Of a DNA stretch of 64,000 bases, positions 12,901-24,911 are shown in pieces (the first letter of the stretch is position 1; every line of letters begins with the position of its first letter). The position numbers were made by a program, and so were the translations under genes. The DNA comes from Entomortierella parvispora (taxonomy: Eukaryota; Mortierellomycota; Mortierellomycetes; Mortierellales; Mortierellaceae): positions 1,178,001-1,242,000 of the forward strand of contig OY752143.1 in NCBI GenBank assembly GCA_963573315.1. The letters are read 5' to 3'. The notes beneath the pieces were generated by a model, which had not been told where the DNA came from, ran no database searches, and saw nothing but the letters and a program-made list of their open reading frames with translations.

Positions 12901-15900
12901 TGATCCAAGACGCAGAGAAGTTGAAAAAGATTGAACAGACGACGACACCCTCGGCTCTGCGTGATATTGGCAATGCCAAGATTTGGTTTGGGACATCTGG
13001 CTCAAGCGTCAACAAGTCATCTACGGGCAGATCACAGGACAGCGGTATCATCGATGGCTCTTATATTGACATCTCGAACGACTTTTATTCGAAATCCAGA
13101 GCCTGGGACGACTTTTTGAGTAGCAATATTGGACCCGCTCTCATCGTCCCATTCGCATACCAGAATCTCGCTTTTCTGTTCTCCAACATCTGTATTCCAA
13201 CCAGGATGACATGTGTTCTCCCTGTTGTTCGATTGATTCAGTATTACTTTGTGGAGACCGATGTGACTCTTGCCCACTACCTAGAGCAAATTTGCTGGGA
13301 GTCCAACCTGCCTTGCCCATCAGCCGCCTGCGACCGTCCTCTTCGCGACCATCAGCGCATTTACGCCCACGGAGACGCAAAGATCACTGTTACGGTCGAG
13401 CAATGGGAATCCCTCACGTCGGTGAAGAAGGAGTCGATCATGATGTGGAGCAAGTGCCGGGTGTGTAATGTCGAAACACCCCAAGTTTATGTTTCAGAGG
13501 ATACCAAAAATTATTCATTCGGAAAGTTCTTGGAGCTGATCTTTTACCAGAGCAACTTGACTTGCCGAGCCAACATTTGCGCCCATGACATCAACCGAGA
13601 TCATATCCGATATTTCGGATTGGATACCCAATTGGTCAGGATTGAGAGATTTCCGATCCGAATTTTTGATATCAACTTCCCGCCCATGTTAGTTCGATGC
13701 AAACCCGAATACTCGGCGAGGAGCAAAAACCAGGACCTGGATATTGTTCGAGGTCTTATTACACGTTATTGGGATTCAGTCACAGAACGGATCAAGAACT
13801 GTATTTTTGATGTTGTCCAACCATCCAAAATCGAGGCTGCCAAACAGGAGCTGCTTGAGATGTCGAGAAACGTCGTTGTGGAAAAGAAGTGGACGCTGCA
13901 GCTCTTACAACAGACATATCTTAACAGTGCGCCGACCGATACCTTGGCCCTAAACGTGGTCCGTATCAAGCTATATGAAAAGGCATTGGCATGGAACAAG
14001 ACCTTTGGTGATTTTGCACGTGTGTACTTCAACCCCGACCGCGACTTCAGGAGAAGCACCACGTCTCAATTACGTCGCCTTTTTGACGAAAAGGAGTTCC
14101 CACTGGCTTCAGATCGTGCCCATCACGCGGGATTGTTGAACGACCTTCCATTGTCTCTTGATAGCAGTGCTAACTTCGAGTCAACATCGGATGAACTGGA
14201 CGTATCCACCCCTACGGACTTGCCTTATCTTGGCAGCTCACCAACTCTCAATGTGACTAGACCCAACGTTGAAGTGGGCAACGTAGCTGCACTTGAGAGC
14301 GCCATCGATACAGCATCCTCTCAGATCGCTTTTCCCTTCATGGAGCCGAAGGTGACTCGGAGGCTGTCAATGAACCTAATGCAGGAATTCAGACCCAAAT
14401 TAACACAGACGCTGACATCGGATTCCATCCCAACGGTTACGGATGAATCATCTCCAAAAGAGAAATACAAGACAAAGGACTCATTCACCTCCCCTGCCGC
14501 GGTGATCCCCCGTATTCCTTTGCCCCTCTCTACTCGTCAGACAACAAGGGTTTCAAGTAGATTATCTATGGTATCCCTGCCGACGTTCGATCCCATGACT
14601 TTGATTCAACAAGAGCGTCGGGAGAACCAGCAGTTAAGGACAAGTCTTGTCACAACACCAACACATTCCGGACAATCGTCTCCAATGAGCGGTAGTGCAG
14701 GTGGATCCAGAATCAATTTGGCTGATCGAATCGTTATTCCGCTGGATCGGACACCTACGCACGAGAAGCCAGGTTCAGCATCGTCGACCTCGTCTGGCAA
14801 GAATCCCTTTTTCTTCAACAAACCTCGTGCGAGGAGACCTACAGATACACTGTCCTCTACTTCGACAACTGCACATGCAGAAAAAACCTACCCAGTTACC
14901 AATAGTCTGTCGTCTACGAACCTAGGCAATCGCAGATCTCTTTACCTTGCCAGGGCTCAAGGGGGCACAACAAGCACAGGGACGGGTGGCATTCCTATCC
15001 CAGGCACCTCTGCCTCAGCTACTTCTGCAAATGTGGAGAACGGCAGTACTCGGATTCCAATTGTAAATCGGAATCGGTCCTTGACACAACCTAATCCTGG
15101 CCATAGTAATGCTCGATCCCGATACATGAACGCTCTTTCCAGTCATCAACGTAACTCCCGACCCATGGAGACGAAGCAGCCGACGATTGAAGTATTCTCT
15201 AGTGTTAAGGAGGCAGCCAAGGAGGAGTCTGAGGACGAGGATGATTATCAATCTGAGGGCGAGGGAGATGAGCCATATCAACCTAGTCGCGGCTACACGT
15301 TCTCATTGATTCAAACGGACGCCATGGATGAGGCTCTTGGTACCGAGGATCCTGCTACAATGATGGATGGTAATGCCTCCGTTAGAGGCCATGGCGGGGC
15401 AGCAGGCACAAGTGGGTCGGGAAACAACAACTCTGGGGCCAACGAAGACTTCTTCCTGGATCCTGTTATGATGATGTTCTTGGGCGATGATGACTACTCA
15501 TCAGATCAGCCAACTCAGCAGCAGCAGAGCGGTGCAAGTCATGGAGTCAACGTCGGGCCTGGTCTGAATATATCCTCTGTGGGATCTCCGCCAATGAAAA
15601 CTCCGTCTGTGAACCTGACTGTCTCTGGAACTCTCAGTGCTGCACTGGCGGCTGCCTCAAAGATCCCGCAGTTGAGCGAGGAGTTTGGAGGTGACCGCAA
15701 CTCACTGATCAAGACGCTATCGAACTTTTGGCAGGACCGAAACTCTCCCAATTTTACCGCTTTGGACTATCCCATGTAAGTCTCGACATGTTCTTTCCTT
15801 ACTATGGTGGCGTAATTCTGCTCTGCTAATTTCGTGCCTTTTTTTTTTTTTTTTTTTTTTTTTTGTTAAAAAAAATGTAGGCAACCTTTTGAGCATGTCT

Positions 15901-17713
15901 TCTTGTACTCACAAATTATTGTCCGTGAAGACGAACCAAGTTCCATCATCGCCCTCACGCTCAGCTCACCACAATATGTTGAGAGGCTCAAGGGGATCAT
16001 GCCTTCTGAAATGGACCCAAGTCAGGCTCATAACCACTCAAGCCGCCACCGTCATCAACATACGTCTGACGCAGCAACACCCTCGGACGAAACTGTATCT
16101 ACGAATCCCATGGAAGGACACGCTCACTTTCATCACCATCACCACCAGCAAGGCGCATCATCATCGACCTACCCTGGGATATCAAACGCTTTCTCAACAA
16201 CAGAAGGCATTTACGATGACATTCATGTCTCTGAAGAGTCCCTGTTGTCGGAGCCTGGAGGAGCGCACATGAAGTTTAGTAAGTATAATGCTAAAGGACA
16301 ACGATCTTTTGAGATTGCTGAAATGACCCCGCAGCAGCGATTAACAGTTGTCGCGTGTTCCATCTTTTAGCGTTTGAGGATGGATCTACCATGCTTTACT
16401 GCAAAATCTTTTACATGGAACAATTCCATGCTCTGCGAAAGGCAGCTGGCTGCGAGTACTCTTATATCCAGTCCTTGGCCCGCTGTATGAAATGGGATGC
16501 AACTGGTGGCAAATCGGGTTCGTCGTTCCTGAAGACTAGAGACGACCGGTTCATTATGAAGCAGTTGTCCAAGGTGGAGCTGGAGGCCTTTATCAAATTT
16601 GCTCCCCACTATTTCCAGTACATGCAAAAAGCCATTTACCACAAGGTAAAGTAATCGTTTTCAAGTGCCAGTATGTCCCTTTTCATTGCTGAAGCTACAG
16701 CGCATCGAAACTGACCAATATTGTTTTTTTTTTTTTTTTTTTTTATTGAAATTTATCAGAGGCCTACTGTTCTGGCCAAGATCTTTGGATTTTACAGAGT
16801 TGGTTATAAACACGGAGCCTTGGGTAGATCGATGAACATGGACGTGCTTATCATGGAGAATCTGTTTTACGATCGCAAGAACCTTCAGGTCTTTGATCTC
16901 AAGGGGTCCCGTCGGAACCGCTATGTGCAACCGACTGGCAGGGACAACGAGGTGCTGTTGGATGAAAACTTTATTGAATTCATGGCCGAGTCGCCCTTTT
17001 ACATTCGGGAGCATGCAAAGTTACAGCTAACAGAATCGTTGGCCAATGATTCCATGTTCCTGCAACGGTTCAACATCATGGATTACTCTTTGCTGGTGGC
17101 GGTGACCACGGACGACCGAGAGGCAGAGGTGGTGGTCGGTATCGTGGATTTCATCCGTCCGTTCACATGGGACAAAAAATTGGAATCTTGGGTCAAGGAT
17201 GCGGTCGGATCCAGGGAGCCGACCATTGTTTCGCCTGCCCAGTACCGGAAACGGTTCCGAACAGCCATGCATCGACATTTGGACATGGTGCCGGATCGAT
17301 GGTTTGATATCGAGTCTTATTTCGAAGGAACGATTGTGCATCGGTCCATTGGTCGTGCCCATCATCAGCCATTGCGCCTTCAACTGCAAGACCCTCACAT
17401 CCAGCAACAACAACAGCAGCAGCGATTGCTTCTCTTGCAGCACCAACAACAACAACAGCAGTTGTTACAGCAGCAGCAGCAGCAGCAGTCCAGGATTGGT
17501 CAGGAGAAGGATCAGGACGAGTTGCCGGAAGACTCGCAAGAGGCCTCCAGGCAGCTCCACCGTGGTGAGATGCAGCAACACCAGCACGACGATCATCGCC
17601 ACCATCACCACCACCATCATCACCATCATCACCACCACCAACACAAAGGTTCTCTTGGCCATACTCATACTCATAGTCAAACCCATCATACCCAGCAGCA
17701 AAGCCGATCATAG
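9918..17713 (+). CDS. FAB1: Fab1/PIKfyve phosphatidylinositol-3-phosphate 5-kinase
   Basis: Makes PI(3,5)P2 from PI(3)P on endosome and vacuole membranes. Exons: 9918-10644, 10733-10990, 11071-15775, 15881-16278, 16371-16645, 16760-17713, giving 2438 residues with matching phases throughout (yeast Fab1 is about 2280). A FYVE zinc finger at about 300-357 spans the exon 2/3 junction and has the RRKHHCRICG core and paired cysteines. A chaperonin-like CCT domain lies at about 630-880. A Cys-rich segment (about 1050-1150) and a long disordered linker follow. The PIPK catalytic domain starts in exon 4 (about 1900) with QIIVREDEPSSIIA, and shows DLKGSRRNR (about 2166) and NIMDYSLLV (about 2227). The tail after about 2335 is rich in Gln and then His (at least 13 consecutive His); a second His stretch lies in the PIPK region (about 1980). 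No DEP domain is seen. Orthology is very secure. Confidence 0.97.
17403..17645 (+). repeat. CAG/CAA and CAC/CAT repeat tract in FAB1
   Basis: Interrupted CAR codons from about 17403 to 17490 code for glutamine runs. CAY codons from about 17593 to 17642 code for a histidine run. Both are in frame in the last exon, after the kinase domain. Confidence 0.85.
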
Positions 17714-17726
17714 GTGCTTTTTGTAG

Positions 17727-17732
17727 AATAAA
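17727..17732 (+). terminator. Poly(A) signal of FAB1
   Basis: AATAAA lies 13 bases after the FAB1 stop codon, in the 102-base gap before the convergent PNP gene. Confidence 0.5.
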
Positions 17733-17815
17733 TATCTTGTATTTGTCTAACTCGTTAACGTACTATACAAAGACTCTATGAAACCAATGCTTCTCCATGG
17801 AACGGTTCGTCTTCT

Positions 17816-19637
17816 CTAGATCATCTCGACAAGGTGCTTGACGAGGGTCTGGAAAAGCAAGGACAAAAGAAATGTGGATCTCGTTAAAATCGAACCTGAA
17901 CGGACTCATAAAAGTAGATAGAAACCAATGTCGATCAATAGATGTATAGCTTACCTGCAAATCCTTGGCGCGGGCGTCAGCAGCCTCGAGGACCTCCTCG
18001 TGCGAAGCAATCTTCTCCTCCAAAGGTCTGACCTCTGCGGGGGCATCGGGATCCGAGCGAGCCTCGCGGTGGATGACAGCACGGTTGGTGACCAAAGACA
18101 AACCAACGACCTTGATGCCGCAGTGTCTTGCGACAACGACCTCGGGAACAGTCGACATACCAACAACATCAGCACCAATGGCCTTCAAGAATCTGCACTC
18201 AGCCTTGGACTCGTATGAAGGGCCAGAGACAAAAGCGTAGATACCCTCGTGCAAGAACTTGGGAACGTTCAACTTCTTGGCGGCCTCGTACACGAGACGA
18301 CGGAGACGGGGGCAGTAAGCATCCGACGTGGGGGGGAAACGAGGTCCAAACTCGGCCATGTTGGGTCCAATCAAGGGGTTGTTGCCGGTCATACCGGGCA
18401 AGTTGATGTGATCCTCAATAATGCAAACGTCGCCGATCTGGAAAGCAGGGTTAAGACCACCGGCAGCGTTGGTGACTAAGAAAGATCCCAGTCCTTAGGT
18501 TAGCACGGAGAACGAATAGTGCAGGACAAAATACTGCTCTCTACCTCCCTCTTCTATCTTTACACCGCAGGCACGCCCACTTTTTCTTTACACACGCGTT
18601 TTCCTCAGCTGTCTAGACTGTCGCCTTTGATGCTTATGGGATCGCGTGTCCAAAAAGTACCCGGTACTCTCGATCCCATAAAAATACAAAATTGAAAAAA
18701 AAAACTGGCGTGGAAAAAAAAAATAGAGAAAAAAAGTGGGTCCAATTGTGGGGAACTACTTTTGAGCACCCCAAAACGGCCCTGAGCACATCAATCCTGG
18801 TCCCTGTAGCCCGTTCAGATGCTCTGATCTCTCAGTCAGTCACCCATAAAGCTTGTAACCCCACCATCTCTATCTCTCCATGTAAATATCTGGACGCCTT
18901 ATCCACTGACTCAACAGTCCAGACTTGTAACAAGGACACTTACCGATAAGGGTCTCGACGCCGAGGAGGGACATCAAGCGGATGGGGTAGGTGGTCTGGG
19001 CCAACGCAAAGCCCTCATAAAAGTGGAAACGACCAACCATGCAGACTGTGGGAACATCATTGTCACCCAACAATCCAAAGACCAACTTGCCGGCGTGTCC
19101 AACAACTAATGACAAAAAAGCGCCAAGTCGTTGTCAGTAAGAAAAAAAGAAGCGTAAAAAAACAAGGTTGAGGGAAACTCGAGTCTGTCCACAAGAGCGC
19201 TGATCAGCACAAGTCATTGTCCAAATGTCCTTGCTCTTGCAGTGAACTCGAGACGCCCATGCCTGCCTGCCTGCAGAACAGACATGAGTGTCGCAGCGGG
19301 CTGATCAGGGTTTTTTTCCCTGACTTTCAAGTCTCAACTTGTGGATTCGCGAAAACGCCACAAATAAAAACTAAATGGTCGCCTTTTTGTTCATTTGGGG
19401 TCATTCCTTTGCATTCAGTCGAGGGGAGAATCCCTTACCGGTGCTGTTGACGAATCCAGGAATCTCGGTGTAGGCAAACTCGACCTTGTTGCGAATGATG
19501 TTGACAAGTCCTCCGAGACCAGAGCCGCAGACAATGGCGACCTTGGGCTTGGAGAGGTTGGCGGGGAGGGCACGATCACCGGTGGTGAGGAAGCCGAGGG
19601 CGGCCTGGAGATCCTTGATAGTAGCGGCGTTGGCCAT
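17816..19637 (-). CDS. PNP1: Purine nucleoside phosphorylase
   Basis: Splits inosine and guanosine with phosphate into base plus ribose-1-phosphate, in purine salvage (cytosol). Exons on the minus strand: 19637-19439, 19105-18944, 18475-17955, 17848-17816; 304 residues, the usual trimeric PNP length. Motifs: IVCGSGLGGL near the N-terminus (phosphate-binding loop), the junction-spanning STVVGHAGKLVFG, GRFHFYEG, TNAAGGLNP across the exon 2/3 junction, GPSYESKAECR, and VGMSTVPEVVVARHCGIKV followed by LVTN, the base-binding region. The final exon codes for only ten residues (ending LVKHLVEMI) but restores the expected C-terminus. Introns 1 and 2 are the longest in this part of the window (333 and 468 bases). 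It converges on FAB1 with 102 bases between the stops. Confidence 0.96.
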
Positions 19638-19836
19638 TGCAGGTTATGAGTTGGTTGGAGGAGGTGAAGGGAGGGAATGAATGAAGAGAAAAAAGAAAGA
19701 AGGAAAAGAGGAATGAGACACCACAAGCACTTCAAGGTGAAGAACGAAGGGAAAAAGGCAAAGAGGCGGCCCCCTTAATTCGTTTATTCCACCGCAGTTT
19801 ATGTTTTCAGGTGCTTCGCGTCCCTTGGTACGGTGC

Positions 19837-20960
19837 CTACGCGCCGGCGTTGAAGAACTTGACTCCCATCTCCTCAAAATTGGCTCCCTGGAACGTCGTT
19901 GCAACCCCTCGTTTGACAAGCACGTCCATGGTCTTTTGCAGCACTGTTGGGTGTATATTGAAAAACTCTTGATCCTCTGCATTGTCGCCGTGTGCAATCT
20001 CGTAGTAGGTCATGATGGTATTGTTCAGTCCAGATTCAAATACCTGTGGGAGAGTAAAAGAAATGGACTCAGTGGCTATTCTCTCACAATTTGGACTGCC
20101 ATGGTCAATTATTTGCGCCGAGGAGGCTAAAAACAAGTCGTTACCCATGTTGATATCAGTGTAGCCCATTCTTCTGGTTTTCGCCAATGGATTATTGCCT
20201 TCCTTTTCCTTGAATTCGGATCCCATTCAGCATCACCTATGGAGAATCCATTAACCTTGTAAGAAAGTTTGCTCCGCTGAACGATTGGTCAAAGTCTGGT
20301 TGTCCATCGCTACCTTTTTTAACCATCTCATCTACTATGGCTTGGATAGTTTCGGTCTTCAGTCTCCCTATTGTAAGGCAACATGGTCAGTAGGCTGTGC
20401 GAGTCCTGCTTTAAGAATCAACACTGCACAGCGCCAATCGTTGTCTGCGTAGCGCGAAATGTTGGCTCTTGCGCCCTTCAGCACAGGCTAGCTGTCCTCG
20501 TATTGGTGACATCTTTGAGAGGTTTGTTCCAATCCTCCTGTGATCTCCTTTGTCCTTGCTCCTTGTCTAATGTGCAGTCAGCCGATTCTCAGCAATTGCT
20601 TTGTCCTTACGGTTTATCCTCTGGTTATGAAAGAGCTGCTCGTTGGCAGTATTAGCGTCGTCCAGATCAAGCTGATAAAGTCTATGGTGCCTAAAGTATC
20701 GCATCACTACTGTTCCCCATAGATCGGCTTGGTTCTTCCACGTTGATGCGGTCGGTTGCAGTCTATGAATAGCAGGTATATTTTGCTGTGAGTTGCGAGG
20801 TCATTCAACATACGGTGCGCATGGTTTGCCATTGTCCGACCTACGTGTAAAATGGAGGAAAGTTGTGAATGGATGGGAACTGGAAGCCGGATGCCAAGGC
20901 AGGGGACTGGCTAAGACCCTGTGCTGCATTAGAGGATGATGATGCAGCAGACAGAGACAT
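19837..20960 (-). CDS. VPS25: ESCRT-II subunit Vps25
   Basis: Vps25 is the winged-helix subunit of ESCRT-II that recruits the Vps20 subunit of ESCRT-III for sorting ubiquitinated membrane proteins into multivesicular bodies. Five exons on the minus strand: 20960-20845, 20762-20611, 20367-20314, 20236-20145, 20043-19837; 206 residues. Evidence: the conserved NFPPFYTLQP segment joined across the first intron (the PPFF-type loop that holds the ESCRT-II core), LFHNQRINRRL, WRKPEEWATLI, the acidic TYYEIAHGDNAEDQEF segment, and the diagnostic C-terminal GVKFF followed by four extra residues. A Ser/Ala-rich leader of about 25 residues precedes the first conserved block, so a later start is possible. 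Four small introns in about 1.1 kb mean single-frame views miss most of the gene. It is divergent from the aminopeptidase gene (356 bases between starts). Confidence 0.94.
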
Positions 20961-21316
20961 GGTTCGGAGCGGTGGTGATGGAGATGGAGTTGAGAGAGCG
21001 AAGGGCGTCCAAAGAGAAGGAGAGGGGACGAAGAAGAGAGACGAAAGAGCAAGAGCAATGCATTCATTCTCATGCATGACACACGCCCCACACACACACG
21101 CGCGCTGTCCCCCTGCGCCTGCTCCTCGGCCCCCAAAAGAGGGAGAAAGAGGAAAAAGCCACCGAGAACGATCCCTTCCTTGCCAGCCAGTGCGGCGCCT
21201 CTGGCTGTTCACACGAAGAACAAGTCCACGACTTTTCCCCCGCCTTCTTTTTCCTTCTCATCTTCAACCTTCTTTCGTCTTCCTCTTCCCTTCTCTGCAT
21301 CCCCTTCATCTTCATC
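20961..21316. promoter_or_regulatory. Divergent promoter region VPS25 / prolyl aminopeptidase
   Basis: The 356 bases between the two start codons must hold both promoters and 5' leaders. It carries a short CA/CG-alternating stretch (about 21085-21107) and a CT-rich tract (21220-21310) directly before the aminopeptidase ATG. No TATA box is obvious. Confidence 0.5.
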
Positions 21317-22584
21317 ATGCCTGAATCGCCCACCCTCTATCCCAAGTTGGAAAACTACGACTCTGGCTTCTTGCCCGTCTCCAACGTCCACACCCTCTAC
21401 TACGAGCAGTCTGGCAACCCCCAGGGCAAGCCCGTGATCTACCTCCATGGCGGTCCCGGCGGTGGCGTCTCTGCTCATGACCGTCGCTACTTTGACCCCG
21501 AGGTCTACAGAATTATTCTTCTCGACCAGCGTGGAGCTGGAAAGTCGACCCCCACCGCCTCCCTCGAGGACAACACCACCTGGGCCTTGGTCTCTGATAT
21601 CGAAAAGTTGCGCGAGCACCTCAAGATCGAGAAGTGGGTCGTCTTTGGTGGTTCCTGGGGAAGCACCCTCAGGTAATTACACCGTGAGGCATCTTGAAAG
21701 GATCACAAAGCAATTGATAACGGCAGCATAAACATACAACACCAGAAGAGCAGCAAAGCACGCAGATGTGGACCTTGCTCAGTCTGCGCCGCCCTGAAAG
21801 AAGCTCTTCACCCGTGAGAAAGAAAACTAGTGGTGACCGTCACACTAATCGGCAAATGACGTTATTTGCACTATAGCTTGGTCTACGCTCAGGAGCATCC
21901 CGATCGCGTCAAGGCCTTGATCCTTCGCGGCATCTTCATGCTCCGTCAGTCGGAGCTCAAGTGGTTCTACGAGCAAGGAGGCGCCTCTAACATCTTCCCT
22001 GGTACGCACACCACAGACTGGCGAAATCAATGTCTATTGCGAATTGGATCTTTTGCAAACCGTTACCAAACTCTATGCTGACCAGTGTTTGTTTTCCCGC
22101 AATAGATGCCTGGGACGAGTATGTCAAGCCTATTCCTGAGAACGAGCGCGACAACTTTATTGCTGCCTATCATAAGCGCCTCACTGGCGATAACGAGGAG
22201 GAGCGCATCAAGTGCGCCAAGGCCTGGTCCACCTGGGAGTGCTCGACCTCCAAGCTCTACGTCGACCCTGTCGAGGTTGCCAAGGCTTCTGAGGATATCT
22301 GGGCTCTTGCCTTCGCCCGCATTGAGTGCCACTACTTCTTCAACAAGGGCTTCTTCAAGACTGATGCCCACATTTTGGAGAACGTTGACAAGATCCGTCA
22401 CATCCCTGCTACTATTGTTCAGGGCCGCTACGATGTCGTTTGCCCTGCCACCTCTGCCTGGGACTTGCACAAGGTCTGGCCTGAGGCCAAGTTTGAGTTC
22501 ATGGCCGATGCTGGCCACAGTGCCAAGGAGCTTGCCACTACCGCAAGATTGGTCCAGGCCGCTGACGAGTACAAGACTCTGTAA
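21317..22584 (+). CDS. Prolyl aminopeptidase (proline iminopeptidase)
   Basis: Alpha/beta-hydrolase of peptidase family S33 that removes N-terminal proline from peptides; probably cytosolic since no signal peptide is seen. Exons: 21317-21672, 21877-22001, 22106-22584; 319 residues, the usual length. The oxyanion motif HGGPGGG is at about 46. The strand with DQRGAGKSTP follows. The nucleophile elbow GGSWGS is split from the following helix by intron 1. RGIFMLR and WSTWE are family-typical. The catalytic aspartate is expected in GRYDVVCP, and the catalytic histidine in DAGHSA. All three catalytic residues are present. The gene converges on the C3HC zinc-finger gene, with 115 bases between stop codons. 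Confidence 0.95.
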
Positions 22585-22651
22585 ATTTCTCTTAAACCTT
22601 TGCATAATCATGTCAACGCTGAACAATGTACATAAAACGCCGTTGTTGGTA

Positions 22652-22661
22652 TTTATTTATT
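22652..22661 (-). terminator. Poly(A) signals of the C3HC zinc-finger gene
   Basis: On the minus strand two overlapping AATAAA motifs lie about 40 bases after the stop codon at 22700, inside the space shared with the 3' end of the convergent aminopeptidase gene. Confidence 0.45.
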
Positions 22662-22699
22662 CTATTCTATTCATGGCTCTAATACCATGGACAAGATGA

Positions 22700-23729
22700 T
22701 CATGTTGGTTTTGATGGCGAGTTCACTACCTGCCCCCGAAGCATCCGTTTAATTTGAGCCGCAACTTCGTTCGGCTACAAAGGAGAGCAAAAGTGGGGAT
22801 GTCAGAAAATTGAGTGTAAATTTTCATTCAACCATTTCATTCCGATTTACCTTCAGTCGTCCGGGACCATCAGGAGTCATATCCCCAGACCCTACTACCG
22901 ACTTCGAAGAAGAGGACATGACTAGGTCTAAAAAGATCTTCCAGCCCTCGCGATTGCCTCTCCGATCATGCTCTGGATCGACCCAGTAGCAATACCACTT
23001 GTGTGCATGGGCCACATCGAACCCAGTCTCGCTATCCATGTCATTTTCTCCTGCGCCTTCCATGTCATCGTCTGCATCCAAGGTATTGTTGCTGGTGTCA
23101 ATACTTGGCAGAAAAGTGCATTGGGTATGACATGCCTCACATGACAACATTCCAGGATGTTGCTCAACCGCCTGCCATCCAAAGAGTGCCAAGATGGCGA
23201 TTTTTTGGTTGGTCACCTCTGGAGAAAGCTGCACCAAAGAATCCACCTCGTTCTTGGACTGTTAAAAAAAAAAATTAAGAAGAGTCAACATCTCTAGAAA
23301 TACCCAAGAATAGAGCTACAGAGAGAGAAGCGACTTACCAATGGATGCTTGATCGTTTCTACCAGTTGGTGATCCAGAATGGGCCTTAATTGCTCGGCGC
23401 GCTCCACAAAGTCCTTCTTTGCCTGAGATTGAGAGTAGACAGGGAATTTGTAGATACTATCTAATAACGGTTCAGAAATAGAAATGACACAAGGATTGTA
23501 AGTTAACTGCTTTCTGTGGGTGCGTGCGTGTGTGTGAAGCGGGGTGGGGGGGTACCCTTTTTCCAAGAGTTTGTTTTCACTTACCGTCGCATGCGTGACC
23601 TTTCCAAGGACAACTCGTGGCGTGGTTCGACGTTAGCATGGCGTGAAATTTGGGCCCCAGAGCTAAAAACAAAAAAGATACAATCGAAAGTCAGCTCTTG
23701 TCTGAGAACTTTCCGATCCCCGGCAATCT

Positions 23730-23761
<32 letters not shown>

Positions 23762-24472
23762 GGCCCAAAAGTTACCCTCTGCATCCAGATCAGGGACCAG
23801 ATCGTCGACCTCCGCATCCTCTGTGGCCATGTTTTCGTCTGGGTTATGGCCGCTGCTTTCAGTGTCCTGCTCGCCTCCTTGAGATGGCGAACTTTGATCC
23901 ATACCCTGATCGATCCTAACAAGCACTACTCCTCCACAACCGCCCCAGCACTCCAGGCGGTCATCTGCCGTGTTGATCCATCCGCGCTTTGCACACTCGA
24001 CTGCGTTGACTAACTTTGGCTTGTCGAACCAAGTGGATGGCTTAAAGGTCTCAAGTCGCTCATGAAATTGCTCCCGAGACCAAGGCATGAACCTCTTTTT
24101 GTGCGATACAGTTGAGCTGGACGATTTCATTCCTGTGGTGCTTGAGAAGGGTGAGGATGTTTCGCCATTGGTCTGTCCTGCATTAATGTTGCTTCGATGA
24201 GTAGTGGGTGCACTGGCAGCAATCGAAGCGGCGATGGAGTCTTTTAAGGTTGGTCTTGAGGAGGCCAACCGAGAGAGTTTGTCGAGGACGGCTGGTCGAG
24301 GAGGAAGATAGACGCGCTGCTTCTTGACTGGGTGCGCTGTTGCTGCAGCGGGCGTTGTGCCTGAGGCGGCATTGTCCTTTCCAGTGCCGGACTGATGACT
24401 GTGCTTGTTTGATTGGACAAAGAGCGAGTTGAGGATGGCGAGGGACTCGTCAATCTTGCGCTTTGCGTCCAT
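22700..24472 (-). CDS. C3HC zinc-finger protein, NIPA/ZC3HC1 (Rsm1-like)
   Basis: Nuclear protein with the C3HC zinc finger of human ZC3HC1 (NIPA) and the fission-yeast mRNA-export factor Rsm1. Exons on the minus strand: 24472-23776, 23662-23585, 23460-23339, 23258-22851, 22774-22700; 459 residues. The zinc finger starts near residue 120 (KRFMPWSREQFHERLETF), with AVECAKRGW, ECWGGC, and after intron 1 FHAMLTSNHATSCPW, which supplies the His and last Cys. An acidic, disordered insert of about 50 residues splits the finger. The C-terminal Rsm1-type half has AILALFGWQ, a second Cys pair (CEACHTQC) and WYCYWVDPE. A run of 30 T in intron 1 (A on the + strand at 23731-23760) defeats single-frame reading. 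Divergent from ALG1. The family is clear; the exact role in this organism (mRNA export, nuclear basket or cell cycle) is inferred. Confidence 0.9.
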
Positions 24473-24911
24473 GGTCGGGGATGAGGATGATCCGATGAAT
24501 GTCGGGTGGTGGAGTTTGTTGCGAGTGTCAGTCTACTCGGAGTGGTGTTCCTGCCGAGTCGGGTCGTGTCCAGTCGAGTCCTGCCGGGTCCTGTCGTGTG
24601 CGTGTCCTGGCTGGAAGAGCAAGGAGATGGATTGCTCTCGGGGGCTGATTAGTGATGCAAATGCGACGGATCTGGCTTTCTCTGCTGAATCAACACCCGG
24701 CAAACAGGCACACACCAGGAGGTGACGTGCCAGCCCCAAGGGGGATTGTGAGCACACTCTTTGCACGCGAATCGTGCTGCCCTTTGGTGTTTTTCTTTGT
24801 TGCTGTTCTTCTCTTTCTTCTTCTTTTCGCCCTGTCCTTCCTTCTCTCCCTTTCCCCTCCTCTCCTCTCCTCCCCCCTTCTTCCATCCCCTCCCCCAACA
24901 ACTTTCGCTCC
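24473..24911. promoter_or_regulatory. Divergent promoter region C3HC gene / ALG1
   Basis: These 439 bases hold both promoters. Near 24543-24612 there is a degenerate cluster of GTC-containing repeats (units such as gtcgggtcgtgtc, gtcctgccgg, gtcctgtcgtg). A strong CT-rich tract of about 120 bases (24780-24900) sits just before the ALG1 ATG. Confidence 0.5.

Noticed and set aside
10929..15779. A stand-alone 1616-residue protein starting at 10929
   Set aside because: The frame is exon 3 of FAB1 read through intron 2; the FYVE domain is complete only when 10733-10990 is joined to 11071.
17193..17711. Antisense frames across the FAB1 3' end
   Set aside because: They are mirror images of the Gln/His repeat codons and the kinase domain on the + strand.
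19837..20226. A separate 129-residue gene starting at 20226
   Set aside because: Its first part is out of frame with Vps25; the real exon 4 (20236-20145) reads in another frame and gives WRKPEEWATLI.
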